Of a stretch of DNA of 64,000 nucleotides, positions 39,171-49,513 are shown one piece after another. The notes under the pieces were generated by a model. That model was not told the origin of the DNA and ran no database searches. It worked only from the letters and a program-made list of their open reading frames with translations. Position numbers and translations under genes: made by a program. Source of the DNA: Oceanospirillaceae bacterium (GTDB taxonomy: Bacteria; Pseudomonadota; Gammaproteobacteria; Pseudomonadales; Balneatricaceae); the NCBI GenBank assembly GCA_013215445.1, contig JABSRA010000006.1, forward strand, positions 155,946-219,945. The letters are read 5' to 3'. Position 1 is the first letter of the stretch; every line of letters begins with the position of its first letter.

Positions 39171-39301
39171 CCAAATTGGGACCTTAGCATCATTTTTTTG
39201 GGCAGTTCTAGCTAGCTGGCATACTAAGTTCTTCGCCCGATTAATCATGCGTTATTTCGCTATTGTAGATCCTGGCCCAAGTGTATCGAGGAGCACTAAT
39301 A

Positions 39302-40138
39302 ATGATTAGGCGAGCAGCTGTTTTTATAACGTCTATAATGGTCATTCAAGCCTCTTTTGGCCGTGAGTTGGTGATACTTACAGATCCTTTTCCCCCCTGG
39401 CAATTTGCAGCAGCTGACGGTGCTGTGCAAGGTATCAATATTGATCTACTGCAACTAATAGCAAAAAATTTACAGATTGAAATCAGATTCAAGCACCAGC
39501 CCTGGACTAGGGCCTGGGTATCAGTCAAAAGGGCTGAGGCTGATATAGTGCTATCGGCCTCGCGTAAGAAAAGTAGAGAGCGCTATTTGTTATACCCTGA
39601 ATTGGGTAATGACCTGTGGCTTTCACGCTATGTGTTTTTTTATAATACCCACAATCAACCGTCGGGCATGGACAGTTATCAAGATGTTATTGATAACAAC
39701 TTGGCGGTTTGTATAGTCAATGGATACTCGTACCAGCAAAGTTTTTGGCAGGCCTTTCCCTACACTGATAACGTAGCGGCCCAATACAACAAATATACAC
39801 CGGATCGTCGCGACTACAACCAGCTGTTAACGCCAGCCAAAGATCCTGAAATGTGCTTCAAGTTACTGGCTAAACAACGTGTTGATCTGGTGATTTCTGA
39901 TCATACCATAGGACAATATGAAGCCAAAAAACTCAAACTCAATGTAGATTTACAGTTTCAACCCGGTGATATTGTCAGCCACGATACAACCTTATTCGCT
40001 AAAGGTTACCCTATTTCTGTGGTTAAAAAATCGAGCTATCCAGACATCGAGAACGTCGCAAAACAATTATGGCAGGAGTTAATCGTCATTAAAAACAGTG
40101 GAGCTTATCAAAAAATTATGGATTCTTGGTTGAAATAA
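39302..40138 (+). CDS. Periplasmic substrate-binding protein, tandem paralogue
   Basis: About 278 residues from the ATG at 39302, behind GAGGAGC. It is closely similar to the preceding protein over its whole length: shared PFPPWQF-AADG-VQGIN, GNDLWLSRYVFF, SYQDVIDNNLAVCIVNGYSY, YTPDRRDYN and FAKGYPI. It lacks a short insertion present in the first copy near residue 165 (the IDEKGLESIDTT region). Exported by a signal peptide ending near FGRE. The ligand is unknown. Confidence 0.85.
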   Translation: MIRRAAVFITSIMVIQASFGRELVILTDPFPPWQFAAADGAVQGINIDLLQLIAKNLQIEIRFKHQPWTRAWVSVKRAEADIVLSASRKKSRERYLLYPELGNDLWLSRYVFFYNTHNQPSGMDSYQDVIDNNLAVCIVNGYSYQQSFWQAFPYTDNVAAQYNKYTPDRRDYNQLLTPAKDPEMCFKLLAKQRVDLVISDHTIGQYEAKKLKLNVDLQFQPGDIVSHDTTLFAKGYPISVVKKSSYPDIENVAKQLWQELIVIKNSGAYQKIMDSWLK

Positions 40139-40278
40139 TAGTTATTATTGGCTGGGAGCTTTGGCTTAAACTGTCGCCTTGACTAATTATAAAGGTTCTT
40201 AATCAGCTCTCTTCGGCCCACCCACGCAGCTTTTAGTTTTGAAAAATATGGGTTGCCAAGTGCTATTATTCGACAAAA

Positions 40279-41115
40279 TCACAGCTTATTGAAATGTCTT
40301 TTGTAAATCCTGTCAGTGACGCCGGTTTCTTGCAGCTGCTTCAGTGCCTCGGAAAATAGGTAAACAATACTATTTTCATGCAAAATTGCAGTACTATTGG
40401 TTGGGCTGAGCGGTTCTTCAGGTTGATAATCGGGATTCACTTTTTGTTTAAAGTGCACAGAGTATTTAGAGAATCCTAGGTACATAGGCTTTTCGTTACC
40501 GCAGCAATGCCTGTGTAGCTTTAAACCAATCTCCTTGATTGAGGTTAATTGATTAGCTTTTAAATAATAATCGTGAATTTCTCTGTCTATGACTGCAAAA
40601 GTATTTTTATGCCTTACCAGTATTCTTCTACTTATATCCATCGTTAGTTTGTTAATGGTAATGGTCTCAATGTTTAACCGTTTGGCTATATCGGCCTTAG
40701 ATGAGCCAATTTCTTGCAGCCAAATTGTTTTATTGGTGGTTAGTTGTCGGTAACTGCTGATTTCAGGCATGGAAATATCGCTAATACCATACTCGGAAGT
40801 TGAAAAACCATTGGCGATATAAAATAAATACTTCTCTCTGGCTAGCGAAAAGGATGCTCCTGGGTAAAAGTCTAAACTGCCTTGAGCGAACATCTTATGC
40901 AGGCGTTTTTTAGGCAGCCGAATGATTTCAAGCGAACATCCAATCTGTTTAGCGGCCATTGAAAATAGCGCTAGATACGCGCCACTGTTATCATTTCCAG
41001 CATTGATTAGCGGTTCTTTAGCCGATTCCTTATAACCCATCGTTAAAATGCAATTAGCCGCGCTGGACACAGGGACTATTAACATCATAAGAATTATGGC
41101 AATTAACGGCTTCAT
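40279..41115 (-). CDS. Transporter substrate-binding domain protein
   Basis: 278 residues with a signal peptide (about 1-19, ending VSSAA) and a two-lobed binding-protein pattern: GYKESAKEPLINAG, GAYLALFSMAAKQIGCSLEIIRLPKKRLHKMFAQGSLDFYPGASFS, and C-terminal IVYLFSEALKQLQETGVTDRI. More distant from the two tandem proteins and on the opposite strand. No permease partner is nearby. Function unknown beyond likely periplasmic ligand binding. Confidence 0.75.
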   Translation of the reverse strand: MKPLIAIILMMLIVPVSSAANCILTMGYKESAKEPLINAGNDNSGAYLALFSMAAKQIGCSLEIIRLPKKRLHKMFAQGSLDFYPGASFSLAREKYLFYIANGFSTSEYGISDISMPEISSYRQLTTNKTIWLQEIGSSKADIAKRLNIETITINKLTMDISRRILVRHKNTFAVIDREIHDYYLKANQLTSIKEIGLKLHRHCCGNEKPMYLGFSKYSVHFKQKVNPDYQPEEPLSPTNSTAILHENSIVYLFSEALKQLQETGVTDRIYKRHFNKL

Positions 41116-41222
41116 ATCATTGCTCCAGTGCTAAATGACTGCTGGTGATATTAACATTATAGGCGATAAAAAGTTAATAGAGCATTACGATTAGAGAGGT
41201 TGCAGTAAAGGTGGGAAAAATT

Positions 41223-41244
41223 GGCGCCTTAAGGTTAAGGCGCC
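41223..41244 (-). terminator. uvrA terminator
   Basis: GGCGCCTTA-AGGT-TAAGGCGCC: a 9-bp stem with a 4-base loop, beginning seven bases after the uvrA stop on the minus strand and followed there by AATTTTT. Confidence 0.85.
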
Positions 41245-41250
41245 CAGTGG

Positions 41251-44079
41251 CTAACCTTTATCTAGTACCACTTTTAAAAATTTACCGGTATGGGAAGCGC
41301 TGACTTCACAGATTTGTTCAGGGGTGCCGCTGGCAATAATCATACCGCCGCCGATGCCCCCTTCAGGTCCTAAATCTATCACCCAATCCGCGGTTTTGAT
41401 CACGTCTAAATTGTGCTCGATAATAACAATGGTATTGCCATGATCGCGAAGACGGGTCATTACCTTCAGCAGTTGCTTGATATCATGAAAATGTAGCCCG
41501 GTGGTCGGTTCATCCAAAATATACAGCGTCTTTCCGGTATCTCTTTTAGACAGCTCTTTGGCCAGCTTGACCCGCTGCGCCTCACCCCCTGAGAGTGTAG
41601 TGGCGGCTTGGCCGAGTTTCACATAAGTGAGACCTACGTCTACTAAGGTTTGTAACCTGCGCACCAGCGGTGGAATGGCATCAAAGAACTCTCGGGCCTC
41701 CTCCACCGTTAGCTCCAATATCTGATGTATGTTTTTTCCTTTGTAATTGATCTCAAGCGTCTCGCGGTTATAGCGCTTACTCTTGCACACATCGCAGGGC
41801 ACATAAATATCGGCTAAAAAGTGCATTTCTACTTTGATCACACCGTCTCCCTGACAAGCTTCACAGCGACCACCTTTGACGTTAAAGCTAAATCTACCTG
41901 CCTTGTAGCCGCGAGATCTGGCCTCTTGGGTACCCGCTAACAATTCACGTACCGTGGTAAAAATACCCGTATAAGTGGCTGGATTGGATCGAGGAGTCCG
42001 TCCAATCGGGCTCTGGTTGATATCGATGACCTTATCGAAGTGTTGCAGTCCATCGATTGATTTGTAAGGCGCTGCCGTTAAGGTGGTAGCCCGGTTCAGT
42101 TCAGTCGCGGCAAGTGGATAGAGGGTATCGTTAATCAACGTTGACTTACCTGAACCAGAGACACCGGTAATACAAGTAAAAATGCCAAAGGGGATTTCTA
42201 CGGTGACATCTTTAAGGTTGTTACCGGTTGCCCCTGTAATGGTAAGGGTTTTACTGCTATCGGCTTGCTTGCGTTCACTTGGAATGGCGATGCTCAGTAC
42301 GCCTAACAGGTATTGTCCGGTCAGAGATTTAGGATCATTAATGACGTGTTCAGGAGTACCTGCAGAAATAATCTCCCCACCGTGTATACCCGCTCCCGGG
42401 CCTATATCGATCACATAGTCTGCCTGGCGTATTGCGTCTTCGTCGTGCTCTACGATAATAACGGTATTGCCAATGTCGCGCAGGTGGGTGAGGGTTTTTA
42501 ATAATCGTTCATTATCGCGCTGGTGCAGGCCGATTGAAGGCTCGTCTAGAATATACATGACCCCCACAAGGCCCGCGCCTATTTGACTGGCCAGCCTGAT
42601 GCGCTGAGCCTCACCACCGGATAAAGTATCTGCTTTTCTATCTAACGATAGATAGTCGAGCCCGACATTGACCAAAAATGACAAGCGCAGCTGGATTTCA
42701 GTGATAATTTTGTCAGCAATTTGTCCCTGCTTTCCAGGAAGTTTTAATTCACCGAAATATGTGTGGCTGGCACCGATTGGCATTAGGACGATGTCAGGTA
42801 GATTCTTACCATCAATAAACACATGTCTGGCATCGCGGCGCAAGCGACTGCCCTTACACGAAGGGCAAGGTTGCATGTTGAGATATTTAGCCAGGTCTTC
42901 TCTGACCATGTCTGATTCGGTCTCGCGATAGCGGCGTTCCAAATTGTTTAATACACCTTCAAAGGGGTGCATCCGCTCGATAGCATCACCGCGATCATTG
43001 ACATATCTAAAGGCGATGTTCTCATTGCCGGTGCCGGATAAAATTAGTTTTTGATGTTTGGGCTCTAACTTGGCAAAAGGCGTGTCTATATCAAAGTTAT
43101 AATGTTTTGCCAGCGCTTTAAGTTGCTGAAAATAATAGAGGGTGCGTCGGTCCCAGCCTCTAATCGCGCCCTCTGATAGCGTTAGCGAACTATCTTGTAC
43201 CACTTTAGCCGCATCAAAAAACTGTTTATTACCCAGACCATCACAACCCGGACAAGCGCCATGGGGGTTATTGAAAGAAAACAGTCTGGGTTCAAGTTCT
43301 TGAATGCTGTGGCCACACTCGGGGCAGGCAAAGCGAGAGGAGAATATAATCTCATCACCATCATCATCCATATAACCTATTTTGGCGATGCCATCGGTTA
43401 GACGCAGCGCGGTCTCAAAGGATTCAGCTAAACGTATCTGCAATCCCTCGCGGACCTTAAATCGATCCACCACGATTTCGATGACATGTTTCTTGTTTTT
43501 TTCTAAATCTGGGGTACTGTCTAAATCGACTACTATACCGTCAATGCGAGCGCGAACAAAACCTTGGCTGCGCATTTCGGCGAGGGTGTGTAAGTGCTCA
43601 CCTTTACGATCTTGCACGACAGGCGCTAAGAGCATTAGCTTAGAGCCCTCAGGCAGTGCCAATACCTGATCGACCATTTGGCTGATCGTCTGTGCGGCTA
43701 AAGGCAGGTCATGATCTGGACAGCGCGGCTCGCCGGCACGGGCAAACAGTAACCGTAGGTAATCATAGATTTCGGTAATCGTGCCCACGGTAGAGCGCGG
43801 GTTGTGTGAGGTGGACTTTTGCTCGATAGAGATAGCCGGCGACAAACCTTCAATATGGTCTATGTCGGGCTTTTCCATCATGGAGAGAAATTGACGGGCA
43901 TAAGTCGAGAGAGATTCAACATAGCGTCTTTGGCCCTCTGCATATAAAGTATCAAATGCCAGTGAAGATTTTCCTGAGCCTGACAGGCCGGTGATAACCA
44001 CAAGCTTGTCGCGGGGGATTTCCACATCAATGTTCTTTAAATTATGGGTACGCGCGCCGCGGACGATAATCTTATCCAT
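41251..44079 (-). CDS. uvrA: UvrABC excinuclease subunit A
   Basis: 942 residues, full length. UvrA is the damage-recognition ATPase of nucleotide excision repair. It has two ABC modules: first Walker [21 protein letters not shown] at about 31-50, first signature [12 protein letters not shown] near 490; second Walker [12 protein letters not shown] near 645, second signature [15 protein letters not shown] near 835. Zinc modules: CPECGHS...CPGCDGLG and CEACQGDG...[10 protein letters not shown] LexA box lies upstream. Confidence 0.98.
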   Translation of the reverse strand: MDKIIVRGARTHNLKNIDVEIPRDKLVVITGLSGSGKSSLAFDTLYAEGQRRYVESLSTYARQFLSMMEKPDIDHIEGLSPAISIEQKSTSHNPRSTVGTITEIYDYLRLLFARAGEPRCPDHDLPLAAQTISQMVDQVLALPEGSKLMLLAPVVQDRKGEHLHTLAEMRSQGFVRARIDGIVVDLDSTPDLEKNKKHVIEIVVDRFKVREGLQIRLAESFETALRLTDGIAKIGYMDDDGDEIIFSSRFACPECGHSIQELEPRLFSFNNPHGACPGCDGLGNKQFFDAAKVVQDSSLTLSEGAIRGWDRRTLYYFQQLKALAKHYNFDIDTPFAKLEPKHQKLILSGTGNENIAFRYVNDRGDAIERMHPFEGVLNNLERRYRETESDMVREDLAKYLNMQPCPSCKGSRLRRDARHVFIDGKNLPDIVLMPIGASHTYFGELKLPGKQGQIADKIITEIQLRLSFLVNVGLDYLSLDRKADTLSGGEAQRIRLASQIGAGLVGVMYILDEPSIGLHQRDNERLLKTLTHLRDIGNTVIIVEHDEDAIRQADYVIDIGPGAGIHGGEIISAGTPEHVINDPKSLTGQYLLGVLSIAIPSERKQADSSKTLTITGATGNNLKDVTVEIPFGIFTCITGVSGSGKSTLINDTLYPLAATELNRATTLTAAPYKSIDGLQHFDKVIDINQSPIGRTPRSNPATYTGIFTTVRELLAGTQEARSRGYKAGRFSFNVKGGRCEACQGDGVIKVEMHFLADIYVPCDVCKSKRYNRETLEINYKGKNIHQILELTVEEAREFFDAIPPLVRRLQTLVDVGLTYVKLGQAATTLSGGEAQRVKLAKELSKRDTGKTLYILDEPTTGLHFHDIKQLLKVMTRLRDHGNTIVIIEHNLDVIKTADWVIDLGPEGGIGGGMIIASGTPEQICEVSASHTGKFLKVVLDKG

Positions 44080-44187
44080 GTTCTCTCCGAGATAGGTGAA
44101 ACTAAGCTAGTGATAACGCTAATAGTCTAAACAATACCAGCTATAAAAAATGCCAATAGCCATTATAGAGAAAGGTTAAATAAAATA

Positions 44188-44203
44188 CTGTTTATTTTTA
44201 CAG
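44188..44203 (-). promoter_or_regulatory. LexA box of uvrA
   Basis: CTGTTTATTTTTACAG fits CTGT-N8-ACAG exactly, about 110 bases upstream of the uvrA start. It indicates SOS induction of uvrA, as in E. coli. Confidence 0.85.
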
Positions 44204-44300
44204 TTATTTTAAAGCAGGCGAAGAAAACTAAGAAGTTAGATAACTATAAAGCTTAAAATATTTAGCAATTTTGATCAGGACTACTTAATCTAATAAGTGC

Positions 44301-45197
44301 ATGATAGGCACATTGATAACAGTTAAAGGAAGGAACAGGTTGGCTAATAATAGTGCAGAGCGAATTTCGCGAGCTTGTGAATATATCAATCACAACCTCG
44401 ATGAAGAATTAGCGCTCGATAATATGTGCGAAGTGGCAGCACTTTCAAAGTATCATTTTCATCGCATGTTCTCTGCGCAAATAGGCATGAGCCTGGCGAA
44501 ATTTGTCTTGCTGGCGCGACTCAAAAGAGCGTCATTTCGGCTCGCTTTTCAAAGAGAAAAACGCATTATTGATATAGCCTTTGAAGCTGGCTTTGAAAGC
44601 TCTGAAGCCTTTTCAAGAGCTTATAAGCGTACCTTTCTACAGTCGCCTTCCAATTTCAGAACTCAGCCAAATTGGCAGCACTGGAAGAGTTGTTTTGAAT
44701 ATCGTGTAAATCCTATTGGAGAAGTTAATATGGAAGTGAAAATAGTAGATTTTGCAGCGACCAAAGTCGCATTGCTTGAACACCTAGGTCCCGCGGAGAA
44801 AGTACTAGAGACGGCAGGAAAATTTATTAATTGGCGAAAAGAGACGGGGCTGTCACCGGTTAAAACCAGTAAAACCTTTGGTATCGCCTATAGCGATCCA
44901 AAAACAACAGCACCTGACGAGTTTAGATGGGATGTGTGTGGTTCTATAACAGGGGATGTGCCAGCAAATAACTACGGTGTTAAGTTGGGAGAAATACCCG
45001 CGGGTCGTTGTGCGGTCATTAGACATATAGGCAGTCATGCTCAGTTAGATCAAAGTATTTATTATTTTTGCCAACAGTGGCTGCCTAAAAGTGATGAAGA
45101 AGTGCGCGATTATCCCTGCTTCTTTGACTATATAAGTTTGATGTTTGAAGTCGATGAGTGTGATTTGATCACTGATATATACTTTCCGCTGAAGTGA
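44301..45197 (+). CDS. AraC-family regulator with GyrI-like effector domain
   Basis: 298 residues. The N-terminal AraC DNA-binding domain (about 20-120) has two helix-turn-helix units (LALDNMCEVAALSKYHFHRMF and IIDIAFEAGFESSEAFSRAYKRTF). A GyrI/SbmC-like domain from about 145 (VKIVDFAATKVALLEHLGP ... GEIPAGRCAVIRHIGSH) resembles Rob/BmrR small-molecule-binding modules. Likely responds to hydrophobic or cationic compounds. Start: ATG at 44301, or TTG at 44340, which has a better AGGAAGG ribosome binding site. Confidence 0.85.
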   Translation: MIGTLITVKGRNRLANNSAERISRACEYINHNLDEELALDNMCEVAALSKYHFHRMFSAQIGMSLAKFVLLARLKRASFRLAFQREKRIIDIAFEAGFESSEAFSRAYKRTFLQSPSNFRTQPNWQHWKSCFEYRVNPIGEVNMEVKIVDFAATKVALLEHLGPAEKVLETAGKFINWRKETGLSPVKTSKTFGIAYSDPKTTAPDEFRWDVCGSITGDVPANNYGVKLGEIPAGRCAVIRHIGSHAQLDQSIYYFCQQWLPKSDEEVRDYPCFFDYISLMFEVDECDLITDIYFPLK

Positions 45198-46273
45198 CCA
45201 GTGTGCTGCATCTCGGTAGTTTTAACGTGGTTATCAGAGGCTGCAGTTGGCAGCTAAGGTTGGCTAGTAGGCCTCTTGGTGCCCAAACTATTACAGTTGC
45301 TGCGAGATGGGTTTTTCTGGCGGTCCAGATTGTCGCTGAAACCTTCGCCACGATCTTTATCGGGATCTTTTGTCATTCAAAAAAGCCGACGTGCAACACT
45401 AGATTAACATTCTAGCTAAGCCAAGCTGGTCCTCGTGGTATAGAGTTTCAAAAGCCAGTGAAAATGTATCTGAGCCTCTAAAACCTCTAATAACAAGGTT
45501 GTAGAGGACGTTTTTAGAGCAATTTTGCTCAAATTGTGGCTGTGCACAGCACGGAAGATGCTCTTCTCGCTAATAGCTGCGAGATAGTCAAAGCAGTACG
45601 TCTGCTGATTTCTGCTGTTGGCATTTAGCAAGTCGTCTCGAGCATATGCATAAGCTACTGATCTCAAATAAATTAAGACCAAATGTAATCATTAACTAGG
45701 GGCGGCGAATAGTCTCTGAGTGTTCCCTGTGTCTTTTAGTAGCGGCAACCTAATAATACCGCTGTGTCCTGTCCGCCCATTGAAGCGCAGTGAATTGAGT
45801 CCTCTACAAACACTCTGACAAAGCTACCGCATCCTGCTCTCGGCACTGCAAGCATAGTCGCTTTCTTATTAGACCTACAACGCCTGCGTGGCATACAGAT
45901 GATTGGTGCCCTTTGTTAATGTTTTTTTCCGGACGCAGGTTTTAGCTCAAAGCAATGTTTAAGGAACAACATCCATATTGCTCGCCCGCCTGTGGCTATC
46001 ATGCCCTGGTGCATAGCCTCAATCAGAGCCAATTTTATACGCTGGGGTTATATATCGCCGTTTCCTTTGTATCGCTCACGGCAAACTTACATTGAGTAAT
46101 CTAGGCCAGATCGAAGCCAATCAAAGACTGTGCACAGCCATGTGTACCCATTATCAATGAGCACTGAAGCCTTTACTGGCTCAAATAGTAAATAAATTGC
46201 CTTACTTGAGTAAAAGATATTACTAATAACTTTGATGTACTTATAGCAATGTTATGGGTTTAATTGAGCACAG
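45198..46273. other. Long gap with decayed coding sequence
   Basis: About 1.1 kb with no intact gene. Short frames read as protein with stops between, for example around 45959-46100 (SLNQSQFYTLGLYIAVSFVS) and 46090-46215 in another frame (GQIEANQRLCTAMCTHYQ then LPYLSKRY). This looks like a degraded gene of unknown family before the TRAP operon. Confidence 0.4.
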
Positions 46274-46299
46274 TAGTACACTATTATTCTAGTGTACTA
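46274..46299 (+). promoter_or_regulatory. Perfect palindrome upstream of dctP, GntR operator candidate
   Basis: TAGTACACTA (46274-46283), TTATTC, TAGTGTACTA (46290-46299): a perfect 10+10 dyad. Its centre ACTATTATTCTAGT differs by one base from the reverse complement of the motif at 52565-52578 and by two from that at 57320-57333. Confidence 0.6.
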
Positions 46300-46438
46300 A
46301 ATAAATATGTTGATATTGTGTGATATTGACATTAGTATGAAGTTGTTAGGAATAAAAATAAAATGTAAATTCATATATGAAATTTTACGCTTTTTAAGGT
46401 ACTAAAATCTTCATATTGACAGTTCTGAGGATACAAGA

Positions 46439-47425
46439 ATGAAAAAAATATTATCTAAAGTTAGCTATTCACTGGGCGTGATTGCCTTAGCTGGTTTATC
46501 TACTACCGCCGTGAATGCACAAGAAGTTCTTAAGTTCGCACACGTTTATGAGTCATCGACTCCCTATCATGCCGCCGCATTACGTGCCGCTGAAACGTTT
46601 GCTAAATCAACTGACAATCGCTATAAAATGGTGATTTTTCCAGCTTCACAGTTAGGTAAAGAGACAGCCCTTAACGAAGCGCTAACACTAGGTACCATCG
46701 ATGCAATTTATACAGGCATCGCATTTTTAGGACAGAGTTACGGTCCTATCAGTATCTCAGATTTTCCTTTCACTTTGCGCAGCTACGATCACTGGAAAGC
46801 TTATGTGAAATCGGATCTGTTTGCTGAAATGTCTGAGTCTTACAGAAAAGTATCCGGCAATACCATTGCGGCGATGACTTATTACGGTGCGCGCCACGTG
46901 ACATCGAATAAGCCAATTCTTACCCCTGCAGATATGGATGGCCTTAAAATTCGCACCCCGAATGCTCCGGCTTTTCAAATGTTCCCCAATGCAACAGGTG
47001 CCAATCCAACACCAATGGCGTTCTCTGAAGTTTACCTAGCGCTACAGCAAGGCGTTGTCGATGCTCAGGAAAACCCGCTACCGACGATTCAATTCAAAAA
47101 ATTCTATGAAGTTCAATCTAACATCAACTTAACCGGACATATCACGAACTCTCTTGCCGCTATTGTCTCGCCTATTACCTTAAAGAAATTAGGTGCACAA
47201 GACGGACAAAAGCTAATTGATGCACTGCAAGCTGCAGCCGCTCAAGCATCTGCGGAAATAGTACAAAGTGAAATTGATTTAGTCGCTTGGTTTCGTGCAG
47301 AAGGTGTAACGGTTAACGAAGTTGATCGCGCACCGTTTATCGCCGCAGTTAAGCCAGCACTACTAGCCGAGGGCGTACCTTGGAGCAAAGATATCTATGA
47401 TCGCCTACAGGCTATCAAAGAGTAA
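46439..47425 (+). CDS. dctP: TRAP transporter substrate-binding protein DctP
   Basis: 328 residues with a signal peptide ending VNAQ (about 28). DctP landmarks: FPASQLGKETALNEALTLGTIDAIYTG, the ligand-carboxylate arginine region GLKIRTPNAPAF, and ANPTPMAFSEVYLALQQGVVDAQENPL. It captures an organic acid in the periplasm for the DctQM permease encoded next. The context suggests a sugar acid. GAGGAT precedes the ATG. A terminator-like hairpin separates it from dctQ. Confidence 0.93.
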   Translation: MKKILSKVSYSLGVIALAGLSTTAVNAQEVLKFAHVYESSTPYHAAALRAAETFAKSTDNRYKMVIFPASQLGKETALNEALTLGTIDAIYTGIAFLGQSYGPISISDFPFTLRSYDHWKAYVKSDLFAEMSESYRKVSGNTIAAMTYYGARHVTSNKPILTPADMDGLKIRTPNAPAFQMFPNATGANPTPMAFSEVYLALQQGVVDAQENPLPTIQFKKFYEVQSNINLTGHITNSLAAIVSPITLKKLGAQDGQKLIDALQAAAAQASAEIVQSEIDLVAWFRAEGVTVNEVDRAPFIAAVKPALLAEGVPWSKDIYDRLQAIKE

Positions 47426-47430
47426 CACCT

Positions 47431-47480
47431 CTTAAACAGAGTGTTAGGGTTATCCTCACTCTGTGTTTAAGCTTGTTTTT
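47431..47480 (+). terminator. Attenuator-like hairpin between dctP and dctQ
   Basis: CTTAAACAGAGTG (47431-47443) pairs with CACTCTGTGTTTAAG (47457-47471), leaving a 2-base bulge, and is followed by CTTGTTTTTTG. It probably makes the binding-protein transcript more abundant than the permease transcript. Confidence 0.7.
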
Positions 47481-47684
47481 TGTCCACACAGAAATTCCTG
47501 CCTACAATGTACTTCCCAGTGGCTCAATCTGCACCTCACTAGCGATAGCTATTTAGTTTGGTTAGAAAAGGTGTCTAGAATTACGCATCTCGAACCACAG
47601 GGCTCTCTTTGTAAGCGTAATAATTCAGGATGAAAACTAGCGATAAAATCAGCTTAATTTCAGCTAAATATCCGGGGATATTTT

Positions 47685-48230
47685 ATGCAAACACCTTCAG
47701 ACCCCTCGGTCGCTCCCTCAACGGACATCGAATTCGACAGCATGGCAGCGGAAGATGCTGCACACTTTGCTGAGTTTAAATTTTCAGTGGCAGATTATCC
47801 GTTAATCCTTGCCTTTACTGGACTCTTTAGCGTGGTACTGCTGCAATTTTTAACCCGTTATGTACTCAATGACTCGGTTGCATGGACAGAGGAAGCCGCT
47901 AGGTACATGTTAATTGTTATCGGTTTTGCCGGTGCTATCCGCTGTCAACTTAATAGTACCCACATTACTTTAGAATTTATGGATAGGTACTACGGAAAGC
48001 TACAACCTTACGTGCAACTATTCGCCCTGATGGCTATTTTATTATTAATGGTCATCTTGACTTTTTCGGCGCAAGTGTTGATCGAACGGAATTCTTTTCA
48101 ACAAATGGTTTCGCTGCCTTTCCCAAAACATTATCTGTACGCATCAGTGATGGGTTTGCTGGGCATTAATGCTCTGCTGGTGACCTATCAGATAGTTCAG
48201 CAGTTTATTTTGATTATTAGAGGTAAATAA
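47685..48230 (+). CDS. dctQ: TRAP transporter small permease DctQ
   Basis: 181 residues with four membrane helices; the acidic cytoplasmic N-terminus is longer than usual (about 40 residues). The DctQ motif VAWTEEAARYMLIVIGFAGAIRC is clear. It pairs with the large permease two bases downstream. The 260-base gap from dctP holds the attenuator hairpin. Confidence 0.9.
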   Translation: MQTPSDPSVAPSTDIEFDSMAAEDAAHFAEFKFSVADYPLILAFTGLFSVVLLQFLTRYVLNDSVAWTEEAARYMLIVIGFAGAIRCQLNSTHITLEFMDRYYGKLQPYVQLFALMAILLLMVILTFSAQVLIERNSFQQMVSLPFPKHYLYASVMGLLGINALLVTYQIVQQFILIIRGK

Positions 48231-48232
48231 CC

Positions 48233-49513
48233 ATGGCTCTCACTATATTATTCGGCGGGCTATTTGCCTTAATGCTGCTAAGGGTGCCTATTGCCTTTGC
48301 GTTGGCGCTGTCTTCGCTAGGATATATCCTCTACGATGGATTGCCTTCAGTATTACTGATTCACACCATGATTGGCGGCATGGATAGCTTCCCGCTGCTG
48401 TCTATTCCCTTTTTTATCTTGGCGGGTGGCTTGATGAACTCCGCGGGCATAACCGCGCGAATATTTGGCTTCGCCAGGGCGCTAGTCGGCTGGATGCCGG
48501 GCGGTTTGGGGCATGTAAATATCGGCTCTAGTATCATTTTTGCAGGTATGTCAGGTGCGGCAGTGGCCGATGCAGGCGGGCTAGGCGCCATTGAAATCAA
48601 GGCGATGCGCGATGCGGGCTATGAAGATGACTTTAGCGTTGGGGTTACCGCCGCTTCCTCGACCATCGGTCCTATCATTCCGCCTTCGCTACCGCTAGTT
48701 ATCTACGGTGTGATGGCATCAGTATCGATTGGACAGCTGTTCGTTGCAGGTATTGTTCCCGGCCTAATGATGGCGTTTTCGCTGTCGGTAATGGTCTGGT
48801 GGATTGCCCGCAAGCGCAACTACCCAACGGATGTAGCGTTTCGCATCTCAACTATATGCTCAAGATTCAAGCAGGCCTTTTTACCTTTAATGACCCCGGT
48901 CATTATTGTCGGCGGTATAGTCACAGGTGTCTTTACCCCCACAGAAGCGGCCATTTGTGCGGCGGCTTACGCCATCTGTCTTGGGGTTTTTGTCTACAAG
49001 ACATTAACCATACGCAAATTATCGGTTATTGCCATTGAGACCATAGAGATAACTGCCTCTATTATGATGATAGTCGGGGCCGCGAGTGTCTTTGCCTGGA
49101 TTTTGACTGCCAATCAGGTGGCGACCCACTTTGGTGATTTTTTAATGGGCTTCACCGACAACAAAAACGTGGTGTTAATACTGATTATGTTGCTGGTGTT
49201 AGTCGTCGGTCTGTTCATGGAAACCTTGGCGGCGATCTCTATTTTAGTACCTGTGTTATTACCCGTCTCCGTGCAATTTGGTATTGATCCGGTGCATCTG
49301 GGTATTATCGTGATCCTCAACTTGATGTTGGGTCTGCTAACGCCGCCGGTAGGTATGGTGTTGTTTGTACTGTCGAGAGTTTCAGGGGTACCTTTTGAGC
49401 GATGTGTCAGTGCAACCATGCCATTCTTAGTGCCGCTAGTAGTGGTGCTTATACTGCTAACGTTCATACCTTCACTGACTTTGTGGCTACCTGAATTGTT
49501 ATACGGGAAGTGA
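48233..49513 (+). CDS. dctM: TRAP transporter large permease DctM
   Basis: 426 residues, about 12 membrane helices, the sodium-coupled transport channel. Family segments: FPLLSIPFFILAGGLMNSAGI, GMSGAAVADAGGLGAIEIKAM, ASSTIGPIIPPSLPLVIYGV, and LTPPVGMVLFVLSRVSGVPFE. Together with DctP and DctQ it forms a complete TRAP importer, probably for the acid degraded by the downstream enzymes. Confidence 0.95.
   Translation: MALTILFGGLFALMLLRVPIAFALALSSLGYILYDGLPSVLLIHTMIGGMDSFPLLSIPFFILAGGLMNSAGITARIFGFARALVGWMPGGLGHVNIGSSIIFAGMSGAAVADAGGLGAIEIKAMRDAGYEDDFSVGVTAASSTIGPIIPPSLPLVIYGVMASVSIGQLFVAGIVPGLMMAFSLSVMVWWIARKRNYPTDVAFRISTICSRFKQAFLPLMTPVIIVGGIVTGVFTPTEAAICAAAYAICLGVFVYKTLTIRKLSVIAIETIEITASIMMIVGAASVFAWILTANQVATHFGDFLMGFTDNKNVVLILIMLLVLVVGLFMETLAAISILVPVLLPVSVQFGIDPVHLGIIVILNLMLGLLTPPVGMVLFVLSRVSGVPFERCVSATMPFLVPLVVVLILLTFIPSLTLWLPELLYGK

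Noticed and set aside
45416..45682. 88-codon minus frame after the AraC gene
   Set aside because: No ribosome binding site, no family resemblance, and composition like the surrounding debris.
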